Shown: positions 16,130 to 25,800 of the stretch, piece after piece
How the letters are laid out: each line of letters starts with the position of its first letter
Numbering within the stretch: the stretch's first letter is position 1
Assembly (NCBI GenBank): GCA_934436245.1
Contig: CAKSAM010000009.1
Location: forward strand, 1 to 64,000
Origin: an uncultured Acetatifactor sp.
GTDB taxonomy: Bacteria > Bacillota > Clostridia > Lachnospirales > Lachnospiraceae
DNA length: 64,000 nucleotides
Direction of reading: 5' to 3'
Notes under the pieces: generated by a model
Database searches by the model: none
What the model was told of the DNA's origin: nothing
What the model saw: only the letters and a program-made list of their open reading frames with translations
Made by a program: the position numbers and the translations under genes

Positions 16130-16163
16130 AAATCCCCGGGAGATTTTCATCTTCCGGGGATTT
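16130..16163. terminator. Terminator after asnA (likely bidirectional)
   Basis: Arms AAATCCCCGGGAGA and TCTTCCGGGGATTT pair with one mismatch around a TTTTCA loop and end in TTTCTTC on the plus strand. The stem sits between the convergent ends of asnA and the membrane-protein gene and could serve both. Confidence 0.75.
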
Positions 16164-16178
16164 CTTCAACACACAACT

Positions 16179-18140
16179 TTATTCAAAAATCACAAATTTC
16201 TCATTTTCAAAAGTTTTCTCATATCCATAAGTATCCATAAACTGTCCGATCAGCAGCAATTTCGGATTGTCCACGATGAGATTCCGCTCTTTTGGCGTGG
16301 GCTGCAATGCTTCCAGTGCGCTCTCTCCGTTCTCCAGGTACACGGCATATTTTTTCTCCAACAGTACCACCGGGCGGTAAAAAGCATCCGCATCCATCCG
16401 CTCCTGCATCTTAAGCATGTCCAGCTCCAGCTGTGCGATCTGGTAAGAATCCAGATCCGGCCAGGGATTGAATGCTGCAGGCATCTGCAGATAATAGGAT
16501 AACGCCGGAATCTGTCCGTAAATCAGCACATCTTTCCCTGCAAGTCCACGATTATTCACATATTCCGAGATTCCCTGCATCCATCCGGCTCGTTCCTCAC
16601 TCATCCACACGCCCTGCAGTGTCTCGTTATTCGTCACCTGTGCACTGATATCCTGTACACCGGTGCCTTCTGCAAATACAAAGCTTCTGCCGAACAACCC
16701 CACCTGTACAAAGAGCAACAGAAAGAATCCGCCGAAGAGACATTTTGCCGGGATTGCGGATATGGTGATACGTTTCCACCGAAAGCCCCTCACAAATCTG
16801 CAGAACCGGAAAAACTGCCAGTACATATAGGGCAGTGCCAGGAACAGGTTATTCATGCTGGGGTAAAGCTTATTGTTGCTGCCAAGAGAAGTGATCAGCA
16901 CGATCAGGAAGATCAGTCCGCTAATCAGTTTTTCTTCCTTCCGTGCAGAAGGGGTAAAAATCCGCCATAACGTCACCATCAGTGTCAATGTCAAGAAGGT
17001 CACACCGGGCCAGATAATGGCACCGTAATTCGTATACTCTCTGGCGCAGAAGCCCTGTCTATACAGCCAGAACACCATCACAGCAGCCAGGGCAATGCTT
17101 CCTGCCCATTCCAGGATCCGCAGAACCTTTTTTACTGTATCCTTCTCACCAAAAGAACCAAGAAATTCCAACGCTCCGACCGCCACAATCCCCACTACAA
17201 GAAACACACACATCCGGATCTCCCAGTAAAGATTCTGGAAATACCAGTCGAACATGCCCAGGATCATGGATGCGGCCGTATAGTCCGTTGCCACCTCTGT
17301 CATGGAAAACAGCCTCTGTATCCCTTTCACATACTCATCCATGCCGTAACGGATCTGGATATAACCAAATAATACAAGCAATGCGGTGAGATACCCTGCC
17401 AGGCACATGCCGGTATCCTGTAACAGTTTCTTGCGAAGTCTTACACCCGTTGCTTTTTTCTGTACTTTTATTTTTTCCGCAGTTTCTGTCGTCTCCGCAG
17501 CCTGATCGAGACTCTTTCCTATCTCTCTGCGCTCTTCCAGCCAGCAGATGATCCCGTAGGCCCACACTCCCACGATCATGGCCGCCTCCGGCAGATTTGA
17601 AAATCTGGCAAGCACATTACAGCCTAATGCTGCCCCGGCAGCAAACAGCCATCCTTTTTTCTCCATGGCAAGCCCCAGATACAGGCAGGCCACCGATACC
17701 AGATAGAACACGTAGGTCACATAATTGTAAAAAGATCCCGTTGGGCACCAGCAGAAGCTCACCGCCGTGAATTCTCCTAAGAATACCAGAAGTGCCGGAA
17801 GCTTCAACACTTTCACACAGAAATAATACCCCAGAACCGCCAGGAAGCTGATGCTTAAGCCGGTATAAAAGTTCATGCCGATCAAGGTGCCGGCCCCGGG
17901 CAGCAGACTGAAAAAATGTCCGATGGCCGTGGTCAGATAGGTGGAAAACAGCCACATGGGATCCATATGCTGTGTTCCCATATATTCAAAATTTGCATAA
18001 CCATAGCCGGTATCCCACAGATCCAGCCCCCAGGCAATATGCCGCAGAGGATACAGCACCAGAACTGCAACAAACAGGAATTCCCAGAAGCGGCTCTGAC
18101 TGTCGATGCCTACTTTATTGTTTTTTATTTTATCAGTCAC
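16179..18140 (-). CDS. Large polytopic membrane protein, GT-C glycosyltransferase-like
   Basis: A 653-residue protein with roughly a dozen hydrophobic helices. An Asp-containing segment sits early in the first outside loop (AWGLDLWDTGYGYANFEYMG), which is the layout of GT-C enzymes that use lipid-linked sugars. I do not recognise a specific family, and a transporter or polymer-synthesis protein remains possible. I start it at the GTG at 18140: GAGAGG lies seven bases upstream and the GTGA overlaps the stop of the acyltransferase gene by four bases, a strong sign of coupling. An ATG 75 codons earlier would lie deep inside that gene. The pair probably modifies a cell-surface glycan. Confidence 0.6.
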   Translation of the reverse strand: MTDKIKNNKVGIDSQSRFWEFLFVAVLVLYPLRHIAWGLDLWDTGYGYANFEYMGTQHMDPMWLFSTYLTTAIGHFFSLLPGAGTLIGMNFYTGLSISFLAVLGYYFCVKVLKLPALLVFLGEFTAVSFCWCPTGSFYNYVTYVFYLVSVACLYLGLAMEKKGWLFAAGAALGCNVLARFSNLPEAAMIVGVWAYGIICWLEERREIGKSLDQAAETTETAEKIKVQKKATGVRLRKKLLQDTGMCLAGYLTALLVLFGYIQIRYGMDEYVKGIQRLFSMTEVATDYTAASMILGMFDWYFQNLYWEIRMCVFLVVGIVAVGALEFLGSFGEKDTVKKVLRILEWAGSIALAAVMVFWLYRQGFCAREYTNYGAIIWPGVTFLTLTLMVTLWRIFTPSARKEEKLISGLIFLIVLITSLGSNNKLYPSMNNLFLALPYMYWQFFRFCRFVRGFRWKRITISAIPAKCLFGGFFLLLFVQVGLFGRSFVFAEGTGVQDISAQVTNNETLQGVWMSEERAGWMQGISEYVNNRGLAGKDVLIYGQIPALSYYLQMPAAFNPWPDLDSYQIAQLELDMLKMQERMDADAFYRPVVLLEKKYAVYLENGESALEALQPTPKERNLIVDNPKLLLIGQFMDTYGYEKTFENEKFVIFE

Positions 18141-19264
18141 TGCACTACCTCTCTTTTGAACATAGTATCTATCGCCTGTATTTTTTCTAGCAGGCTGCGG
18201 TAAGGACGGATGTGCAGAAATGCTTTGTGCAGTCCGCCACAGAGGTTTTTCCGCACAAGATCCACCAGAATCCCCAAAACAAACACCACAACTACCGCAA
18301 GCATCGTCCATGCCAGGAGCTGCCAGGCATTGCTTATGACCTTCGTACCCAGCCAGGCCTGCCACGCATAGCGTACCCCCAGATTCTCATGCAGCAGATA
18401 CACTCCCAGCGTATAGGGGGCGATCTTCACTGCCACACCGCCGATCTTCCCCTGTATTCTGCTGTTCAGGAACAGACAGAACAGTCCCACCGAAGCCAGG
18501 AACGGGAAGATATGATTATATTCATAGGGAATCTTCAGGATCAGCTCCAGACTGCCGGTTTTCAGATAAAACAGGTGCAGCAGCATGGCTTCTCCAAAGG
18601 TACCGAAAACGCCGGTCAGATACAGAATCAGCGCATGGGATTTTTTCTGTAAAAAAGGAATCCCGAATCTCCGGATATAAGCTGCCACACAGAACACACA
18701 CAGATACCAGATGCAGTCATACCCCTTGCTGTCCTCTTCCAGCCGGAACGGCAGCACGGATTTTAACAGGCAGAAGGTGGTAAACAGCAATACCAACGCC
18801 ACCTGAAACTGCTGCTTCGTCATCCGGCGCAGCCCTTCTCCCAAAAGCGGCAGCAGCACATATAAAAACACATATGCTGTCAGGAACCAGTAATGTCCCA
18901 TGGTCACCGGGAACAGCAGAGTCAGATAATAGTGCGTGCTGATCTCCTGTGCAGGAACGATCCCCGTGGCCACCGCCAGTACACCGATCACCACCGAATA
19001 TATCCACACCTGCAGCCACAGCTGCAATAACCTGCTGAATTTAAAGGAGCTTTCGCATAAAAAGTATCCGCTGATCATCATGTAGACATTTACCGCCACG
19101 ATACAAAAAGCTTCCAACAGCCAGGCTGCGGTATCCTGCGCAGACAGTGGAGCCGTCAGATCCGGCAGCAGACCCCCCTTGCCCAGATAGTGCAGCACCA
19201 CTACCATCATCATGGCCACACAGCGTAATACCTCCAGATTTGCCATACGTTCTTTTTTCTGCAT
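18137..19264 (-). CDS. Acyltransferase family 3 membrane protein
   Basis: Integral membrane acyltransferase of the type that adds acetyl or other acyl groups to surface polysaccharides. The family signature NLEVLRCVAMMMVVVLHYLG, with the conserved Arg and His, is at the N-terminus, followed by ten or so helices including VNVYMMISGYFLC and LHENLGVRYAWQ. I choose the ATG at 19264 with CAGGA upstream; another ATG at 19309 abuts a 194-bp repeat and has no ribosome site. It overlaps the following GT-C-like gene by four bases. Confidence 0.85.
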   Translation of the reverse strand: MQKKERMANLEVLRCVAMMMVVVLHYLGKGGLLPDLTAPLSAQDTAAWLLEAFCIVAVNVYMMISGYFLCESSFKFSRLLQLWLQVWIYSVVIGVLAVATGIVPAQEISTHYYLTLLFPVTMGHYWFLTAYVFLYVLLPLLGEGLRRMTKQQFQVALVLLFTTFCLLKSVLPFRLEEDSKGYDCIWYLCVFCVAAYIRRFGIPFLQKKSHALILYLTGVFGTFGEAMLLHLFYLKTGSLELILKIPYEYNHIFPFLASVGLFCLFLNSRIQGKIGGVAVKIAPYTLGVYLLHENLGVRYAWQAWLGTKVISNAWQLLAWTMLAVVVVFVLGILVDLVRKNLCGGLHKAFLHIRPYRSLLEKIQAIDTMFKREVVQ

Positions 19265-19312
19265 ATCGATTCCTGTTTCCTTCCTGCCATTGCTTCCTTC
19301 ATCTGACATTAT

Positions 19313-19506
19313 ATGAGCTGGGACACATCCCCCTGGCTTTGATACCTACGGATTGCTTCGTGCTACGCACTCCCACAATCCTACCCTCTATTCGCATATC
19401 GTGGGATTATCATCCCACTTTTATGCTCATATCGGGGCGGGTCCCAAGGTCTTTCACCCACTTATGAGCAAGCTCATGTGGGCTTAGACCTTTAGACCCT
19501 GGTATC
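19313..19506 (-). repeat. 194-bp interspersed palindromic element, copy B
   Basis: Reverse-orientation copy of the element at 8941-9134, of the same length. The core from the GATACCTACGGATTGC segment to the end is highly similar, but the outer 24 bases at the left end are strongly diverged, so the terminal inverted repeat is damaged there. Internal hairpins GTGGGAT/ATCCCAC and CCCACTTATGAGC/GCTCATGTGGG are kept. It occupies most of the divergent region between the acyltransferase and the chemoreceptor, so promoters for both may lie in or beside it. Confidence 0.75.
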
Positions 19507-19666
19507 ATTAATTATATTACTTTGTTACATATTATGTAAAGTAAAAGCAATTCTGCCTCTTAAGAATGCTCATTATAAGAAATCGTTTTCATATTGATAT
19601 AGATATTTTGGTAAAATTTTGGTAAAATGTATCTATCAATATTATGTACTATCGGAGGTGTCCATT

Positions 19667-21724
19667 TTGACCAAAAATACCAAGAAAAACCCTATTCCTC
19701 TCTGGAAACGGATACACTTTAAGCTGATCTTTGCTTTCCTGATCCCTGTGGTCTTCATCATTGTCTTAGGTTTCGTATCCTATCAGAAGGCTACCACACA
19801 GATCATCTCAACCTACCGCGACTCCGTGGACCAGACCGTCAGCATGATGAATCAGTACCTGACGCTTTCTTTTGACACAGTCCAGTCCAACTACAAGGGA
19901 TATATGAATGATGAGACCCTGAAGCAGTATCTGAACGGTCTGTATGATAACGATGCCACTACCTTGTATAATACTCCAAACACCTATGAAGATACCTTTA
20001 TCAAAGCTGTGACCACGGATGCCCTGCTCTCCAATATTTACGTGCTCTCTGACAAGGAGAAGACGATCTCTACCACGAAAACGACGGAGACCGGTCTCTT
20101 AAGTGCTTACCTTGAAAGCTCCCAGGGTCAGATTTTATCTACGGACAAGGCAAAATATTACCTTTTCGGCAACCAGTCTGAGGTCGATGCAAAGCTTGGC
20201 ACGGATTCCTCCAAATATAGTGTCCGCCTCGCCAGATATTTTTCCAACGCTCCGGCGATCCTGATCATTGATTTCAAGCCGAGTGTCCTGGATACCTCCT
20301 TATCTTCCCTGGATGGCGGTGAAGGCAGCTTCGTAGGCTTTGTCACCTGCGATGGCACTGAATACCTCTCCTCCGGCCCCGATATGGCAGAAGAAAATAC
20401 GTTTGTCGGCAAATCCTATGTAGATGAGGCATTTGCCTCTGAGGAAAGTAACGGCTCCTCCTATGTGAAAGAGGCAGACGAAGAATATCTCTTTCTCTAT
20501 TCCAAGATCGGTGCCCGTAATGCCATGATCTGTGCCCTGATCCCTCAGGCAAATATCATCGGCCAGACGGCGGAGATTAAAAATGTGTCTCTGATCCTTG
20601 TCATTGCAGCAAGTGCCGTGGCAATCCTGCTGGGGTCTCTGCTGGCAGGGCAGTATGGCGGCTCTATCTACTATTTTATCCGCCGCCTGAAAAAAGTCTC
20701 TGACGGAGATCTGACTGTTGAAGTCCACTCCAAGCGCAATGACGAATTCCAGCTATTAGCTGAGGGCATCTGTGATATGATCGCACACATGAAGAAGCTG
20801 GTATCCGGGCTGAAGAATGTCAATGAAGAATTATCCCGGGCTGCCAGCGATATGTCTGCAGCTTCCTCACATTTCCTTGCGACCTCCCAGGATATCCAGA
20901 ATCAGGTAGGTGAAATGCGCCAGGGTATCGAAAAACTGGATGAAAGCTCTGAGGACTGCCTGCAGCAGATGGACTCTCTGTCCGGCACCATCGGAAGCGT
21001 ATCCACACATTCTGACCGGATCAGCGAGCTTGCCACCGGCACCACTTCAGCGATCCATACCGGTATTGAATCCGTGGAGCATCTGAAAGAGAACACCTCT
21101 TCCACCATTCAGATCACCACCAATATTGTAGATACCATCGGCAGGCTGAACGAGAAATCCAAAGCCATCGGTTCCATCACCGAAGCCATTAATGAGATAG
21201 CTGAGCAGACCAATCTCCTGTCCCTGAACGCTTCCATCGAAGCTGCCAGAGCCGGGGAAGCTGGCAGAGGCTTCGCTGTAGTCGCTCAGGAGATCCAGAA
21301 GCTGGCAGACCAGTCCCTGCATTCCTCCGGGGAAATCTCCCGGATCATCGAAGAGATTGAGATCACCACTGACGAAGCTACGCAGGTTGCCAGACAGGCT
21401 GAGGGCATCGTAGCGGATCAGAACCAGTCCGTTGGCAGTACCACCGACTCCTTCCGTGAGATAGATTCCAGAGTAACAGAGCTTCTGAAGTTCCTGCAGC
21501 AGATCAATGCAGGTGTGACGGAAATGGAACAGCAGCGCAGCACGACCCTGTCCGCCATCTCCGGTATCTCCGCAGTATCCGCAGAAACAGCTGCCGGATC
21601 CTCCAATGTACAGACTGCTGCCGAAAAACAGCTGCAGGCCATTCAGGATCTGGACAAAGCCACCTCCGCACTGGCAGCCCGTTCAGAAGAGCTGACTACG
21701 ATTCTGGAAGGTTTCATTGTATAG
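19667..21724 (+). CDS. Methyl-accepting chemotaxis protein
   Basis: Transmembrane chemoreceptor that signals to CheA/CheW. One membrane helix lies near residues 18-40 ([18 protein letters not shown]) and another near 310-330, with an extracytoplasmic cache-like sensor between them. A HAMP region follows ([26 protein letters not shown]), then a long coiled coil with the signalling tip [28 protein letters not shown] written in two parts around residue 540. The start is a TTG at 19667 preceded by CGGAGGTG; the ATG at 19619 has no site. The ligand cannot be told. It stands alone, with no che genes nearby. Confidence 0.9.
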   Translation: MTKNTKKNPIPLWKRIHFKLIFAFLIPVVFIIVLGFVSYQKATTQIISTYRDSVDQTVSMMNQYLTLSFDTVQSNYKGYMNDETLKQYLNGLYDNDATTLYNTPNTYEDTFIKAVTTDALLSNIYVLSDKEKTISTTKTTETGLLSAYLESSQGQILSTDKAKYYLFGNQSEVDAKLGTDSSKYSVRLARYFSNAPAILIIDFKPSVLDTSLSSLDGGEGSFVGFVTCDGTEYLSSGPDMAEENTFVGKSYVDEAFASEESNGSSYVKEADEEYLFLYSKIGARNAMICALIPQANIIGQTAEIKNVSLILVIAASAVAILLGSLLAGQYGGSIYYFIRRLKKVSDGDLTVEVHSKRNDEFQLLAEGICDMIAHMKKLVSGLKNVNEELSRAASDMSAASSHFLATSQDIQNQVGEMRQGIEKLDESSEDCLQQMDSLSGTIGSVSTHSDRISELATGTTSAIHTGIESVEHLKENTSSTIQITTNIVDTIGRLNEKSKAIGSITEAINEIAEQTNLLSLNASIEAARAGEAGRGFAVVAQEIQKLADQSLHSSGEISRIIEEIEITTDEATQVARQAEGIVADQNQSVGSTTDSFREIDSRVTELLKFLQQINAGVTEMEQQRSTTLSAISGISAVSAETAAGSSNVQTAAEKQLQAIQDLDKATSALAARSEELTTILEGFIV

Positions 21725-21754
21725 AAATGGCTATACACCCTGGAGGAAATATGT

Positions 21755-21799
21755 TATACTGGTAACGTGATGTCGGGGTCAAAAGCCCCCGACTTTGAT
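21755..21799 (+). repeat. Solo end of the 194-bp element in the arcC leader
   Basis: Bases 21769-21799 are identical to the outer 31 bases of the element in its B/C orientation, then similarity stops abruptly. The piece alone forms a hairpin, GTCGGGG/CCCCGAC with an 8-base loop. A TATACT at 21755-21760 just upstream could be a -10 element, in which case the carbamate kinase mRNA would begin with this hairpin. It is either a decayed copy or the mark of an incomplete event. Confidence 0.6.
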
Positions 21800-21839
21800 A
21801 AAGAAATTCTTAGGAAAATACATATAGAGAGGTAATCTT

Positions 21840-22775
21840 ATGAGCAAAAAAAGCGTTGTCGTATCTCTGGGACATGATGCCCTGGGTTATACCACTACCG
21901 AGCAGTGGGATGCAGTAAAAGTAACCGCCAAGGCACTGGCAGACCTGGTGGAGGCAGATTATCAGCTGACGATCACCCACAGTAACGGTCCGCAGGTCAG
22001 CATGATCCATAAGGCCATGACAGAGTTACGCCGTGTGTACATCGACTATACCCCCGCACCTATGTGTGTCTGCTCCGCTATGAGCCAGGGTTATGTCGGC
22101 TACGATATCCAGAACTCTCTTCGTGCAGAGCTTCTGGACCGCGGCATTTCCAAGCCGGTCAGCACCATCCTCACCCAAGTCACGGTAGATCCTTATGATG
22201 AGGCTTTCTATGAGCCCACCAAGGTCATCGGCCGTTACATGTCCAAGGAAGATGCTGAGATCGAAGTAAAGAAGGGCAACTATGTCAAGGAAGATCCCGG
22301 CAAGGGCTTCCGCCGTGTCGTTGCTGCCCCCAAGCCTATCGACATCGTAGAGATCGAAGCCATCCGTGCGCTGGCAGCCGCAGATCAGGTAGTCATCGCC
22401 TGTGGCGGCGGTGGAATCCCCGTGATTGAACAGAAGCATGCGCTGAAGGGTGCTTCCGCAGTCATCGAGAAGGATGCCATTGCCGGCAAGCTTGCTTCCG
22501 ATTTAAGCTGTGACGAGCTGATCATCCTGACCACAGTTCCCTATGTCTATAAGAATTTCGGCAAGGAGGATCAGACAGCACTGGAGACTCTCACCGTAGC
22601 AGAAGCAAAGGATCTGATCGCAGCAGGACAGTTTGAGGAAGGCACCATGCTTCCCAAGATTGAAGCTGCCATTACTTACCTGGAGAAGGTTCCTGCCGGT
22701 AAAGTACTGATCACCTCCATGGATCATGTCAAGGATGCCATTAAGGGCAAGGCAGGCACTGTGATCACCGCATAA
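21840..22775 (+). CDS. arcC: Carbamate kinase
   Basis: Catalyses the reversible phosphate transfer between carbamoyl phosphate and ADP, giving ATP, ammonia and CO2 in fermentative nitrogen-compound breakdown. The 311-residue length is normal, and the family landmarks SNGPQVSMI, YDEAFYEPTKVIGR, VIACGGGGIPVI and EKDAIAGKLASDL (catalytic lysines and glycine-rich loop) are all present. The N-terminal stretch reads VSLGHDALG where GNAL is more usual, a small departure. No arginine deiminase or ornithine carbamoyltransferase gene adjoins it, so carbamoyl phosphate must come from a pathway encoded elsewhere. Confidence 0.92.
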   Translation: MSKKSVVVSLGHDALGYTTTEQWDAVKVTAKALADLVEADYQLTITHSNGPQVSMIHKAMTELRRVYIDYTPAPMCVCSAMSQGYVGYDIQNSLRAELLDRGISKPVSTILTQVTVDPYDEAFYEPTKVIGRYMSKEDAEIEVKKGNYVKEDPGKGFRRVVAAPKPIDIVEIEAIRALAAADQVVIACGGGGIPVIEQKHALKGASAVIEKDAIAGKLASDLSCDELIILTTVPYVYKNFGKEDQTALETLTVAEAKDLIAAGQFEEGTMLPKIEAAITYLEKVPAGKVLITSMDHVKDAIKGKAGTVITA

Positions 22776-22789
22776 TTTCATTCGTATGT

Positions 22790-22823
22790 AAAAGGAGATA
22801 TCCATTGTGGATATCTCCTTTTT
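22790..22823. terminator. Bidirectional terminator between arcC and addA
   Basis: AAAAGGAGATATCCA and TGGATATCTCCTTTT form a perfect stem with a TTG loop. It has an A-run on one side and TTTTTT on the other, so it can end transcription from both convergent genes. Its right end reaches the addA stop codon. Confidence 0.9.
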
Positions 22824-25800
22824 TACTCATATTTTTCCAAGTAGAAGGAATACAGGATCCGTTCCTTCACAGTCATCTGCATCAGTTTCGTCAGCGCTTC
22901 CTCATAGTACTGAATCTGGACGTTGTAGCGGTTCCAGAGAGCTTCCAGGGAGTCGATCACATCGGTCTTGTAGTCCAGCAGAACAATCTCACCGTCTTCT
23001 ATGAAAAAGACGTCGATAATACCCTGAATGAGCACCTTTTCTCCCTCGGGCAGTTCCGGATCCAGGCGTTTTGCATCGATTCCCAGCACAAAGGGCTGCT
23101 CTCTGTATAGAAGCCCCTGTTCCTGCGCACGCCACATGCGGTATGCCAGCTCCTGCTCCAGGAAATTGAGGATCTTCGGCAGACTGACTGCATTGGCATA
23201 TTCCTCCGTCAGGCGTAAAGAGGTCTTCTCTCTTTGTAAAAATTCCTCCAGGCGGTTCTGTAGCCGGTCCCTGTCCAGTTCTCTGCGATATTCCTCATAG
23301 GTATCCGGGCATCCGGTGAACAGCCCGGATTCTGTGAACAGATACGTGAAATCCAATAGCTCCATGACCCGGTGGAAAGCACTTCCCCGGACAGCTCCGC
23401 TGACCTTCTCCTGCTCCCTGCGGAAAGCCGGGATGTATGGTACCACTTCTTTTTCTTCAAAGGTATGGAATGCCGCTTCGTCCTTCTCTTCCATCGCCGC
23501 AATCTTCAGTTCCGACACCGTAGTCTTGGTATATAACTTCTGCAAGCCCGGATAAGGATACCGGTAAGCAAAACGTTCCTGTAATTCTGACATTTTTCCT
23601 GCATTTTCCTCAGAATTCTCCATAAAAAATGCATCACCGTCCGCCACACGCTGTAACAGTTCCCGACGGTCGCCCATATGTATCTGTTCCAGAATCTCTT
23701 GTGCCGCAAGATCCTCTGTTCCAAGAATGGTCACCGTAATTCCCGTCTGCGGCAGGATCGGCAGCAGGAAATCTATATAGCTGCCTGCCTCGCAGAAATC
23801 CAGATAAGTCAGCTTCTCCTGTCCGGTCATCTGTGACAGTTCCCACTTTTCGTCAGCCTTGTCCAATACTGCGGTTAAGATCAGTTTTTCTCTGGCACGG
23901 GTCAGTGCCACATAGAGCACACGTAATTCCTCCGCCAGATTATCTTCCTTCATTTTTGCAGACAGGACTGCCCGGCGGAGAGTCTTATTTTTAATACGCC
24001 GTACGGAATCTACATAATCCACCGCAACTCCCAGATCCATGTCCACGATCAGGGACTGGTTCGCATCCTGCATATTGAAACGCTTCGACAGTCCAGAGAC
24101 AAATACCACCGGGAACTCCAGACCCTTGCTCTTGTGGATGCTCATGATTCTCACTACATCAGCATTTTCATCCAGGGTATCCGCCTCACCGTAATCCACA
24201 TCATACTTTTCCAGCTGCTCCATATAGCGGATAAAATGAAACAATCCAAAATAACTGGTCTTCTCGAAAGCGGATGCCTTAGTCAGCAGCATCTCCACAT
24301 TCGCACGTCGCTTGCTGCCTGCCGGAAGTGCCGTTACATAATTCAGATAATCGTAGTCGTCCAGGATCCGCTGCAACAGGTCACGGATTGATGTGTAAGG
24401 AGTGAGGCTGCGGTAGTGGTCAATCCGTTGTAAGAAGGTATCTGCCTTTTGTGAAAGCCCTGTCTCAGGTTCCATGCTCTCCGGTGTTTCCGGTACTTTT
24501 GCCATTTCCAATGTGTTATTCCCAGACCCGGCTGTTTCTTCCCTGGCGCTTTCGTCCGCTGATGTCTCTTCTCCTTCTTCCTCCATCCGGCCGCTCTGTG
24601 CCACTTCCTTCAGTGCTTCATACAGCGTCATCCGCTTTCGGGAATGTCCTTCCCCACCACTACGGATCTGTGCGATCTCCTCCTGCGTAAACCCTCCGAA
24701 GACAGACTGCATCACGCCAAACAACGGGATATCCTGTCTCGGATTGTCCAACACACGTAAAAACTGCAGCAGTTCCTGCACCTCCAATGCTCCGAAGTAT
24801 CCGGTCTTGGATGTGATGTACACAGGGATTCCCTGCTGTTCCAGTATTTTTTTGAATTCCTCATCCCAGCCGCTGGTGGTCCGGAGCAGAATGACCATAT
24901 CGGAATATCGCACAGGACGCAGTTCTCCTGTGGACTTCTCCATGACTTTCAGGCTGCCTCTCAGCTGCTTAATACGGCTGGCAATGGCCAGAGCTTCCAA
25001 CTGTCTTACATTGTCATAATCCACGAGAGCTGCTGTTCCATCCGGGTGCTGTCCGCCAGAGCCGCCTTCTGCGCTGTCTCCCTTTTCCGGTTTCCGTACC
25101 AGTAAAAGTTCACTGCCGTATGCAGGATCCTCCGCCGCAGGATAGGCTGCACCGGGGTACAATGCCGCCTTGTCATCATATTCTATACCGCCGATCTCCC
25201 GGCTCATGATCCGGGAAAACACATCATTTACTGCATCTACCACCTGTATGCGGCTTCGGAAGTTCTTCGCCAGGTCGATCCGGCACAGATCCCCGGTCTC
25301 CTGATAAGTGTCGTATTTTTCCAGGAAAAGTTCCGGTCTTGCCAGACGGAATTTATAAATGCTTTGTTTTACATCGCCTACCATGAAGCGGTTATAATTC
25401 CCCTCTGCTTCTCCGGAGATGGCGCTCAGCAGATACTCCTGTACCAGGTTACTGTCCTGGTACTCATCAATGAGAATCTCCTGAAAATACTGGCGATACT
25501 CCAGCGCCACATCACTGGGGACAATACAATACTCCGCTCTGGCACTATCTGCTCCTGTAACAACGCTCTCATCTGTCTTTTCCCGTTTTAACAGAATCTG
25601 CAGGGCATAGTGCTCCATATCGGAAAAATCAATCAGATGGCGCTCCTGCTTGGCAGCCAGGAGCCTTCTGTCAAATTCCAGCACCAGATCAAGAAGCACC
25701 CTAAGTGGTGCTCTGCAGGCTTTTCCCTGTTCCACCACCAGATCCAGCGGGGTCTTAAAATAATTCTCTGCCAGTTCACCCAACGTATTCTTTACGCCAT

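Noticed and set aside
18141..18365. 75-residue N-terminal extension of the GT-C-like protein
   Set aside because: It lies in another frame within the acyltransferase gene, and the GTG start with a GTGA overlap and GAGAGG is better supported.
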